Of a stretch of 64,000 bases of DNA, positions 22,706 through 30,397 are shown piece by piece. Source of the stretch: an uncultured Gammaproteobacteria bacterium. Lineage in GTDB: Bacteria > Pseudomonadota > Gammaproteobacteria > GCA-002705445 > GCA-002716945. The position numbers and the translations under genes were made by a program. The notes beneath the pieces were generated by a model. That model did no database searches and had not been told where the DNA came from. It saw only the letters and a list, made by a program, of their open reading frames with translations. The DNA lies in the NCBI GenBank assembly GCA_902559355.1, contig CACEHM010000001.1, positions 209,829 through 273,828 on the forward strand, given 5' to 3'. Position 1 is the first letter of the stretch; each line of letters starts with the position of its first letter.

Positions 22706-23882
22706 AGCGCTCGAGTATTTTGGAATTCTAATTGGCTTAATTGTCCTTATAATTTTAATTGACATTGAAAATAAAAATAAAGTTCTTTATGAAGCTTCTC
22801 AGACACTTGTTTTCGCGATTGTTTTAATTATCTATTTTTTTAGAGAAAAAAAAATACAGACATCAAATATCTTTATAAAGATAATTTATTATGTTTTTCT
22901 TTATGGCGCAATAGGAGCAACGTTAGAGAGACTATTGGATAGTGATGTTAGCACTACACTGTCACTCTTAATAGTTTTTCTGTTTTATATTTTCTTTGAT
23001 AAAAGTATGCTGCTTACAGGTTATTTGAGTAAATTTAATAGTTTTTCATTTTATCAACCAAATGTCCCGAAGAGTTCTTTATTGATAGGTATACTTATGG
23101 GTTTTTTAATTACTTTTCTAATTGAGCTAGTATCAACTAATTCCACAATTACAATTAATGTAGATAATTTTGGAGATCACTACATAGAAATAATACCCGG
23201 GAAAGAAAAAGAACAATCCATTAAAATGAAAGAATCTCAAAGAAAAGCTCTGAATGAGGCAGAAAAGAAGAAACAAGATCAAATAAATCTAGCTAAGCAA
23301 CAAAAAAAACAAAAAGAAATTAATTACTATAACGATAAGATAATGAATCATACGAATTGTAATTCAAGTCTTGGTGGCTATATAGGTATTGAAACAAAAT
23401 ATATCTCTCAAATAAACTATTATACTAATTACTTTACTAGAGAATGGAGAAGTCAATCACACCATCATTATAATTATAACTATCCAGGTGGAGGTTTAGA
23501 GATAACTTACGTTGCTCCTCATAGCCCTGCAGAAAAAGGTGGTCTTGTGGTCGGTGATGTCATTATAGTATTAAATTATGATAGTTTGTTTTCTACAAAT
23601 GAATACACTAACTACGGTCTGATTCCAATTCCAAGAACAGCTTATGTTAAAAAAAGACACATAGATAAAATTTTAAAAAAATGGACATGTCAAAATTACT
23701 CTTTTACTGTTTTTAGGTTTGATATGATTGATAAAGATACTGGAAAAATCTGTAATGCAATCAGATCTGGTACCAGGCAAAGACAAACATCACCTCTTGA
23801 CTGTTATATTGATATTAACGTAACAGTTGGCGATATAGAGATGAGGCCTCAATTCACGAACCGTGAGATGGAAATCCAGTGA
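22692..23882 (+). CDS. Multi-TM protein with C-terminal PDZ-like domain
   Basis: N-terminal TM helices, charged coiled coil, GGLEITYVAPHSPAEKGGLVVGDVIIVLN. Confidence 0.7.
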   Translation: MMMNKALEYFGILIGLIVLIILIDIENKNKVLYEASQTLVFAIVLIIYFFREKKIQTSNIFIKIIYYVFLYGAIGATLERLLDSDVSTTLSLLIVFLFYIFFDKSMLLTGYLSKFNSFSFYQPNVPKSSLLIGILMGFLITFLIELVSTNSTITINVDNFGDHYIEIIPGKEKEQSIKMKESQRKALNEAEKKKQDQINLAKQQKKQKEINYYNDKIMNHTNCNSSLGGYIGIETKYISQINYYTNYFTREWRSQSHHHYNYNYPGGGLEITYVAPHSPAEKGGLVVGDVIIVLNYDSLFSTNEYTNYGLIPIPRTAYVKKRHIDKILKKWTCQNYSFTVFRFDMIDKDTGKICNAIRSGTRQRQTSPLDCYIDINVTVGDIEMRPQFTNREMEIQ

Positions 23883-24010
23883 TCACATTTTATTTAACTA
23901 GAAATACCAAAATACGAACGTGACATATATCTAGTATAACAAGTGTACGTATAAGTGTACCTATTGATTAAAAAGCGAATACACCCCAATGTTTATAAGG
24001 GGTAATATTA

Positions 24011-24373
24011 TTATAATTCTGTGCTCTGATTTGGTGGCCTATACCTAATAATAAGACAAGCAATTGCAATTAGTAATATCGCACCTGCCTCATAAATTAA
24101 TGTACTTGGTTCCATGTCCTTACCTTGCAGTATTATCAATCTTGACAATGCCGTCATGGCAATAAACAATGGCAATGTGATAGGTATCTTATTACTCACA
24201 TAGAATACACCTATCATTCCTAAAACCTCGGTGTATATGAATAGTAATAACAAATCAGGCAAGTTAACTCTACCTACCATGTATATACTCATTATCTCTT
24301 GTATGGTTGCAACAATTGTTAGTAACGCAATCACACCTAGTAGTCCTTTTTCTATAGTTTTTATTAAATTCAT
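24011..24373 (-). CDS. PsiE-family (phosphate-starvation-inducible) protein
   Basis: Four-TM protein with PsiE-like IPITLPLFIAMTALSRLII region. Confidence 0.75.
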   Translation of the reverse strand: MNLIKTIEKGLLGVIALLTIVATIQEIMSIYMVGRVNLPDLLLLFIYTEVLGMIGVFYVSNKIPITLPLFIAMTALSRLIILQGKDMEPSTLIYEAGAILLIAIACLIIRYRPPNQSTEL

Positions 24374-24483
24374 ATTATAACTCTCTCGTTAAGTATATAT
24401 TCATAATCTTTATCTTAACCGTAAATATACATATGACCATAATTTTATGTAATAATAGTTCAAACATTAGCAGGGGAAAAGAC

Positions 24484-24576
24484 ATGAAATTCTTTAACGA
24501 AAGACCAAACGGAAGTCCATTTGTAGAGTTGGCCGTATATGCACTGATTGTGTTTGTGGTTATAGCACTAGTATAA
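24484..24576 (+). CDS. Small single-TM protein (30 aa)
   Basis: MKFFNERPNGSPFVELAVYALIVFVVIALV preceded by aggggaaa RBS-like sequence. Confidence 0.6.
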   Translation: MKFFNERPNGSPFVELAVYALIVFVVIALV

Positions 24577-24586
24577 ATAATTTAAG

Positions 24587-24754
24587 TTATTCTATAGGCC
24601 TTTTGAACATCAAGACCCAGACACGGTAATCTGTATCATAATTGGTTGAAACCAGCTCCCAACCTTGTCCGCCTAGATTCTCCGGCTTTTGGCTTTCATT
24701 GAGTGCGTGTTTAAGTACTTCCCACTCAAATGTTTTATATTCCCATTTAACCAT
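24587..24754 (-). CDS. DUF4177-like small protein (55 aa)
   Basis: MVKWEYKTFEWEVLKHALNESQKPENLGGQGWELVSTNYDTDYRVWVLMFKRPIE; GWELV motif. Confidence 0.65.
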   Translation of the reverse strand: MVKWEYKTFEWEVLKHALNESQKPENLGGQGWELVSTNYDTDYRVWVLMFKRPIE

Positions 24755-24860
24755 AATTCATTCTAACCTGAATATTAAAAAATAACGTAAATTTTTCTTG
24801 CTATGAGGGACGAGAGGGATAAAGATAAATTATAGGCAAGTTATTCGTACAGGGGAAATT

Positions 24861-25205
24861 ATGAATAAGATTAAAATTGCTAATAAAAAAGTAGCCATAA
24901 ATATACAGGGTTATTTAACTAACTTTGATGAATGGTCTGAAGATTTTGTTAAAAAAATGGCCATACGAGACAATATCAAATTATACAATGATCATTGGGA
25001 AGTAATATATTATTTTAGAGAATATTATATTCAAAATCTTGTGTGCCCAACTATGCATCATCTGATTATTGGACTTATGTCAAAGAATATTAAATTTCAT
25101 GACAGAAAGAAATATGAAGAGCATATCTACTCTCTTTTTCCAACAGATCCAATAAGAGAGATATGTAAACTTGCAGGGTTACCAATGCCTCAAGCAGATA
25201 GTTAA
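24861..25205 (+). CDS. DsrC/TusE-family sulfur-relay-like protein with non-canonical C-terminus
   Basis: GYLTNFDEWSEDFVKKMA, HWEVIYYFREYY, ICKLAGLPMPQADS. Confidence 0.85.
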   Translation: MNKIKIANKKVAINIQGYLTNFDEWSEDFVKKMAIRDNIKLYNDHWEVIYYFREYYIQNLVCPTMHHLIIGLMSKNIKFHDRKKYEEHIYSLFPTDPIREICKLAGLPMPQADS

Positions 25206-25209
25206 GAAA

Positions 25210-25311
25210 TTAAATAAGTAATGATATCGCATAAACTCCAACATATGCAAAGACTGTCAGTATAATAACAGCGATAATAAATCCTTTGAGTAGTTTAACT
25301 AAATCAGACAT
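25210..25311 (-). CDS. Small single-TM protein (33 aa)
   Basis: MSDLVKLLKGFIIAVIILTVFAYVGVYAISLLI. Confidence 0.45.
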   Translation of the reverse strand: MSDLVKLLKGFIIAVIILTVFAYVGVYAISLLI

Positions 25312-25371
25312 AATTGGAAATATATATAAATAATTTATAAATCTTGAACATAGTATAAAGTATTAGAATAT

Positions 25372-25803
25372 ATGAGACTAATTATATCAATAGGACTAAT
25401 TTCTTTTCTGTTATCTTTAAATGCATTTTCATACCCACGTTACTCCAGTGACGATGATACTAAGAATCAAAAATTATTTTTTGTTATACCCAGTAATGGA
25501 GAAGAAGTGACAAGTCCATTTAAAGTGGAGTTTGGTCTTATAGGGATGGATGTTGTCCCTGCTGGAATTGATAAACCTATGTCAGGGCACCATCATCTTT
25601 TAATTGATGTGGAGAAACTACCAAATATGAAAGCGCCTATTCCTGCAGATAAAAGCCATCTGCATTTTGGTAAAGGTCAAAAAGAAACAATGTTAGAGTT
25701 ACCAAAAGGTAAGCATACACTACAATTATTACTTGGCAATTATCTACATATTCCGCATGATAAGCCCCTGATATCAGAAAGAATTGAAATTATCGTAAAG
25801 TAG
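25372..25803 (+). CDS. DUF4399 secreted protein
   Basis: Signal peptide; SPFKVEFGLIGMDVVPAG...GHHHLLID. Confidence 0.8.
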   Translation: MRLIISIGLISFLLSLNAFSYPRYSSDDDTKNQKLFFVIPSNGEEVTSPFKVEFGLIGMDVVPAGIDKPMSGHHHLLIDVEKLPNMKAPIPADKSHLHFGKGQKETMLELPKGKHTLQLLLGNYLHIPHDKPLISERIEIIVK

Positions 25804-25832
25804 TTTCAAGTAAAATATATTGAATAAGCACG

Positions 25833-25982
25833 TTATTCGTAATCTTCAATTTTAGGATAATCCGCTTCAGATAACTCTTCTTCACACTCAGGTTTAAGAT
25901 AATCCCTAATAATTTTTTTGTCTTGCTCTTTTTTCTTTACTTTGCTGTCTATAGGTACCGCATTGTCATTCTTCTTATTCAT
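25833..25982 (-). CDS. Small charged protein (49 aa)
   Basis: MNKKNDNAVPIDSKVKKKEQDKKIIRDYLKPECEEELSEADYPKIEDYE. Confidence 0.4.
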   Translation of the reverse strand: MNKKNDNAVPIDSKVKKKEQDKKIIRDYLKPECEEELSEADYPKIEDYE

Positions 25983-25983
25983 A

Positions 25984-26073
25984 TTAAATATCTGTATTAT
26001 CATCTAAGCACATCATAATGACTGCAAAAACAATTGCGGATATAAAAAAAGATAATACAAAGAAGCCATCCAT
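25984..26073 (-). CDS. Small single-TM protein (29 aa)
   Basis: MDGFFVLSFFISAIVFAVIMMCLDDNTDI. Confidence 0.4.
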   Translation of the reverse strand: MDGFFVLSFFISAIVFAVIMMCLDDNTDI

Positions 26074-26090
26074 AATTTATAATATATCAA

Positions 26091-26651
26091 ATGACTGATA
26101 ATGAGTGGGAAATATTTGAGACTAATCTCGTAAAAAGATATGAAACTAATCCTAATGCTGAGTTAGCTGAGGCATTGATCAAAGAATATGCTGCTCATAT
26201 GCTTAATAAAACGGATTATGCAAAAGAGTTAGGACTTTATATTGATAATATTTCAATCAAATCCTCAAAAGACAAAATACATTTATCAGAAGCTTTCGGC
26301 CTGAATGGTAAATGGGGCAGATCCAAAATAGAACTTAAGTATATTTTTATAAATGCTCAGACTTGGAAATTTATATTTGAAGGGAAACCTTTATCGTTAG
26401 CATATGAAAAAACAGCTCAAACACTATCTGTATCAATAGATGATGTAAGAATTGGATTTGAGAGAAAAAACCATGATTTTGGCACGAGAGAATTATCTAG
26501 ATTTGGTCTAGACATATTTATAGCGCTCAATAAAAGACAACTTACATCAGAGGAAATAACTCTAGCTGATGAATATCTTAAAGAGGATATCAGGGTACAA
26601 ATGTCAAAAGACCTTCATCATCACAGGATAAAGTATAAGTTTACTTGTTGA
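26091..26651 (+). CDS. Hypothetical protein
   Basis: 186-aa ORF; no family recognised. Confidence 0.6.
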   Translation: MTDNEWEIFETNLVKRYETNPNAELAEALIKEYAAHMLNKTDYAKELGLYIDNISIKSSKDKIHLSEAFGLNGKWGRSKIELKYIFINAQTWKFIFEGKPLSLAYEKTAQTLSVSIDDVRIGFERKNHDFGTRELSRFGLDIFIALNKRQLTSEEITLADEYLKEDIRVQMSKDLHHHRIKYKFTC

Positions 26652-26904
26652 TTAGCTTCAATAGCTCATCCACTTTCGTATCAAGAGCTTTTTTGTTTTT
26701 AAATGAATTTCTAACGCATGATTCAACATGTGTTTTGAGTACTTTTGACTCCACAGATACTAGTGCTGATTTTGCAGCCTTAATCTGATTAAGAACATCA
26801 ATACAATATTTACCATTATCAATCATATTAATGATTCCACGTATTTGACCTTCAATCCTCTTTAATGAAGCTAGTTGCTTTTTATGTGATGGATTTTCTA
26901 TCAT
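26641..26904 (-). CDS. CsoR/RcnR/FrmR-family metal-sensing repressor
   Basis: LKRIEGQIRGIINMIDNGKYCIDVLNQIKAAKSAL; C...H-x3-C ligand pattern (YCIDVL, THVESC). Confidence 0.88.
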   Translation of the reverse strand: MIENPSHKKQLASLKRIEGQIRGIINMIDNGKYCIDVLNQIKAAKSALVSVESKVLKTHVESCVRNSFKNKKALDTKVDELLKLINK

Positions 26905-26905
26905 G

Positions 26906-27283
26906 TTATAGATAAATAGGTAATATATATGTAAAAAAACTAGCGAAAATAAATATTCCAATAGAAGCAAAATAAATAACTTTAGATCTTTTTCTAGTTT
27001 TTAGACACGTATCTCTTAAATCTGGATCTGTTGGACATGGTAGCAAGGAAGTTTTTTTTATTAACAAACCTGCAAGTAGTAAAATAATTCCTGTAACTAT
27101 GGAAATAGTAACTTTGTGTTGAGAGATAACAATCAGCTGAGGAAAAAAATTCACTATTGATGCAAATGTGGCACCTGCTCCAAGTAGAACAAATAGAGCA
27201 GGTAAAGCACAACATATAAGTGTTGATGAAGAAGCAAAAAGTGTAATCAACCCAAGTTTCATTGATTCATTATTTTTAAACAT
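26906..27283 (-). CDS. MerT-like metal transporter
   Basis: TLICCALPALFVLLGAGATFASIV with vicinal CC; multi-TM. Confidence 0.7.
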   Translation of the reverse strand: MFKNNESMKLGLITLFASSSTLICCALPALFVLLGAGATFASIVNFFPQLIVISQHKVTISIVTGIILLLAGLLIKKTSLLPCPTDPDLRDTCLKTRKRSKVIYFASIGIFIFASFFTYILPIYL

Positions 27284-27286
27284 AAT

Positions 27287-27697
27287 TTAAACTTTTCGTA
27301 TTACAATTCCAGTAGCTGTTTGCCCGTTGGATAAGAAAATATTCTTAATTTCATCCAAATCGACTTTTTTGTTCATAGAATAAGCAATCATAACTTTTCC
27401 TTTATCCAGGCTTACATCTACTTTTTTAACATCTTTGTCATCATTAAATGTTTTTTCTATTCCTCTTGCACAGAAATCACATACCATTCCTTGGACATCA
27501 ACAATTACAATCTGTGTATTAGACAAACCAGCACTAAAACTTGAAAACATCTCATCAGTAATCTTTGTTTTAGATCCGTCTACATAGGTCATATCTTGAT
27601 GCTTATTATGATTATGTGAATCATGATTGTGCATACCATCCATAGCAAGGACAGTATTTGATGATAATATAATTAATGATAATAATATTTTATACAT
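27287..27697 (-). CDS. Exported heavy-metal-associated (HMA/MerP-like) protein with His-rich segment
   Basis: Signal peptide; MHNHDSHNHNKHQDM; VQGMVCDFCARGIEKTF. Confidence 0.8.
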   Translation of the reverse strand: MYKILLSLIILSSNTVLAMDGMHNHDSHNHNKHQDMTYVDGSKTKITDEMFSSFSAGLSNTQIVIVDVQGMVCDFCARGIEKTFNDDKDVKKVDVSLDKGKVMIAYSMNKKVDLDEIKNIFLSNGQTATGIVIRKV

Positions 27698-27713
27698 AAT
27701 AGTTCTCCTAAAT

Positions 27714-28322
27714 TTAAAACCTTAACATATAGTGAATATCCCAGTGTGAATTTTTTGCACCAATTTCTACAAGAGAATCACCTTTAAAAAATTTCATGAA
27801 TGGATATGTCTCCCAATTATTCTTTATTGTATCTTTTTTAGCTTTTACCATAACCCAGGTATGTAAATCATTATATTCACCAAGATAAGGCGCTACTCCA
27901 AATGTTAGTTCATTTTCCGTATAATCTTTTACATCTGTGTCTTTATTAATGACTGAGAATGACGCAAATAATCTTCTTGTTTCCCAATCACCATGAACAC
28001 CATAAAAATGATTATTCTTTGATTTGGTTGATACACCTCCCGTTAAATACAAATTGGCTTGTGATGATTTAGTATTTTTCCTTCCTAAAAGGTATGTCGT
28101 TTTTAGATTAATATACTGGTCGTTAAAATGACGATCGTTAATATATTCTAATCCTAGTGAGTATTTATATAGAGGGGAGTAATGGTAATAATATGATGAA
28201 TACATGCTGTTGGTTTTATACATAATAGTTGACCCTCCCGACCATGATATAGGTCTTGAGAATGCAGCATCAGTAGTTACAACTAACAATAAAATAATAA
28301 CTGTTTTATTTATTATACCCAT
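27714..28322 (-). CDS. Predicted outer-membrane beta-barrel protein
   Basis: Signal peptide, alternating aromatic strands, C-terminal ...DIHYMLRF. Confidence 0.6.
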   Translation of the reverse strand: MGIINKTVIILLLVVTTDAAFSRPISWSGGSTIMYKTNSMYSSYYYHYSPLYKYSLGLEYINDRHFNDQYINLKTTYLLGRKNTKSSQANLYLTGGVSTKSKNNHFYGVHGDWETRRLFASFSVINKDTDVKDYTENELTFGVAPYLGEYNDLHTWVMVKAKKDTIKNNWETYPFMKFFKGDSLVEIGAKNSHWDIHYMLRF

Positions 28323-28332
28323 AGGGGGTATA
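28314..28332. promoter_or_regulatory. Putative CsoR-type operator TATACCCATAGGGGGTATA
   Basis: G/C-tract interrupted palindrome flanked by TATA at the head of the metal operon. Confidence 0.5.
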
Positions 28333-28398
28333 TTATAATATTAATCAACGCGATTCAATATTCTATATTAATGATTTCTATCAATAAGAAGTTATGTG

Positions 28399-28797
28399 CT
28401 ACAGCGAATAGACTATTGCAGTTATTAATACAATAAACCCTGTGAATGTGAGTATCATTCCACCTACTCTTAGGATCATATTTGGTTTCATAAAAGAGAA
28501 AACTATGCCGTGTATGAATCTTCCTGCTGTAAAAATGCTACCACTAATATGTAAATATAATGAGGATAAACCATTTAGCTCTGCTATGAGCATCAAAATC
28601 AAAAATAGTGGCGCGTATTCAATTAAATTTCCATGCGCCCTGACTGCTCTGTATAAGGTATCCTCATCTACTAAGCGATCATCAGAGTGGAGAAATTTAG
28701 TAACCGGGCTCCCTCGCAAGTCTATGACTCTGAAAGCTAAAATTAACATGAAGATTATAAGAATAATTGTGTAAGTGATTGTTATATTTATTTGCAT
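28399..28797 (-). CDS. MAPEG-family membrane protein
   Basis: RVIDLRGS...RAVRAHGNLIEYAPLFLILM. Confidence 0.85.
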   Translation of the reverse strand: MQINITITYTIILIIFMLILAFRVIDLRGSPVTKFLHSDDRLVDEDTLYRAVRAHGNLIEYAPLFLILMLIAELNGLSSLYLHISGSIFTAGRFIHGIVFSFMKPNMILRVGGMILTFTGFIVLITAIVYSL

Positions 28798-28960
28798 GCG
28801 ATCTTATACTAGTATTTTATGAAAACTATGTCTATTCCTCATTAGATATGGAAAAAACAATATCTTTTTTAATCCCTTAGAACCTCATTATAAATTGAAA
28901 AAATAGTTCTTTAAATTATAATAATAATTCAGGGATAGAAAAATATGACAGGAGTTTATA

Positions 28961-29491
28961 ATGAAAGCAGGCGATTCTATACCTGATATTAAATTTTGTT
29001 TCCGCGAGGGTGACATAAGACCAGAAAGCGGCACTTGTCCAGTTGGTGGAAAATTTATTGAAAAATCAACCTTAGAGTTATTTTCTAATCAAAGAGTTAT
29101 AATCTTTTCTCTACCTGGAGCTTTTACACCGACTTGTTCTACATATCAATTACCTGGGTTTGAAAATAATTTTGATAAATTTAGAGAGAAAGGTATTGAC
29201 GATATATATGTGGTTTCTGTTAACGATGCTTTTGTGATGAATGCTTGGGCTTCTGATTTAGGTATCAAAAATATAAAAATAATTCCAGACGGTAATTGCG
29301 AATTTACTACTGCGATGGGCATGAATGTTTCAAAGGGAAACCTTGGATTTGGTATTAGAAGCTGGCGATACGCCATGATAGTTGATAATTGTAAAATTGA
29401 AAAAATTTTTGAAGAGCCAGGGAAATCTGACGATTTTTCTGATGATCCATATGGGGAAACCTCACCAGAAAACATAATGGCGCAGTTATGA
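28961..29491 (+). CDS. Prx5-type peroxiredoxin
   Basis: FSLPGAFTPTCSTYQLPGF. Confidence 0.92.
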   Translation: MKAGDSIPDIKFCFREGDIRPESGTCPVGGKFIEKSTLELFSNQRVIIFSLPGAFTPTCSTYQLPGFENNFDKFREKGIDDIYVVSVNDAFVMNAWASDLGIKNIKIIPDGNCEFTTAMGMNVSKGNLGFGIRSWRYAMIVDNCKIEKIFEEPGKSDDFSDDPYGETSPENIMAQL

Positions 29492-30039
29492 AAATAGTAT
29501 CAAATTTATTAATAGCTGGGCTTTTCTTTTCAATATCGATTTTTATCAATGCTGAGGAATTAATAATCGGGAAAGGCAATCTTAGTAATGATATCAATAT
29601 AGTATTTGAAGCTGCACCAAAAGATACTTTGTATAATAATGCCAGGGAAGTGCTTTCTGAAAAAGAAACAGATATTCACATTGAATCGCTTGTTAATTGG
29701 AATAATGATATTGATATCAGTGGACAGTTACCAGAAGCGTTTATTCCATACCTCATTATAATATCTGAGATTACAAATCAAAATACAAAAGAAAAAAGTA
29801 TTGTTGAGTTAACACCTCATATAAACCTAAGCGATGGTTTTCATTATGCAGAAAATATAAAGCTTCCCGGCTTAAGGAGCGATACTTATAAAATTAAATT
29901 TACTGTTTCTATTGATGAAAAAAACTTAACTTATCATAATGACTGGAAAGAATTGTATTCCTATCCACTTTTTGATGAGAAAGAATTTGAATATAGAAAC
30001 CTAGACTTTAAAAAGATGGCTGAAGAAGTACGCAACTGA
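29488..30039 (+). CDS. Secreted protein, weak resemblance to P19/Tp34-type periplasmic metal-binding proteins
   Basis: Signal peptide; VELTPHINLSDGFHYAENIKLPG. Confidence 0.45.
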   Translation: MKIVSNLLIAGLFFSISIFINAEELIIGKGNLSNDINIVFEAAPKDTLYNNAREVLSEKETDIHIESLVNWNNDIDISGQLPEAFIPYLIIISEITNQNTKEKSIVELTPHINLSDGFHYAENIKLPGLRSDTYKIKFTVSIDEKNLTYHNDWKELYSYPLFDEKEFEYRNLDFKKMAEEVRN

Positions 30040-30107
30040 ATAAGTATGCTTACAAACATAGATAATAAGCCTTTTTGTAGGAACTGCCTCGCTTAGTAGA
30101 TTAAATT

Positions 30108-30368
30108 TTGATAATATTGCACAAAGTGAACATAAATACTAAATGTTATGACCATACCCATGACCATACCCATGAGCATCAGCATGAGCATGAGTGTAGT
30201 GTGGATAAGCATGTGTGCGGACAATGCGGTAAGCTTCATTCCAAGTATTTCATTGAAAATCATTATTGTGTTTGTCAAACATTATTCAATATTCCATCTA
30301 AAGATTTTGAAGAATATGTAGTCACTAACTTTCATACTCGTGGACCACCAGCTTCTAATTTTATTTGA
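30108..30368 (+). CDS. His/Cys-rich probable zinc-binding protein (non-ATG start)
   Basis: CYDHTHDHTHEHQHEHECSVDKHVCGQCGKLH; begins at TTG or a later GTG. Confidence 0.65.
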   Translation: MIILHKVNINTKCYDHTHDHTHEHQHEHECSVDKHVCGQCGKLHSKYFIENHYCVCQTLFNIPSKDFEEYVVTNFHTRGPPASNFI

Positions 30369-30397
30369 ATAGTAAAAAATAAAATTAGGAGAAAAAA

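Noticed and set aside
26906-28322. Classical mer mercury-resistance operon
   Set aside because: MerT/MerP-like proteins are present but there is no merR or merA, and the regulator is CsoR-type.
30135-30155. Possible Zur half-site (aaatgttatgac) near the His-rich gene
   Set aside because: Only one half matches, and it lies inside the coding frame; insufficient for a regulatory call.
30093-30278. 61-aa minus-strand ORF with Met-rich repeats
   Set aside because: Antisense shadow of the CAT/CAC-rich His codons of the + strand His-rich gene.
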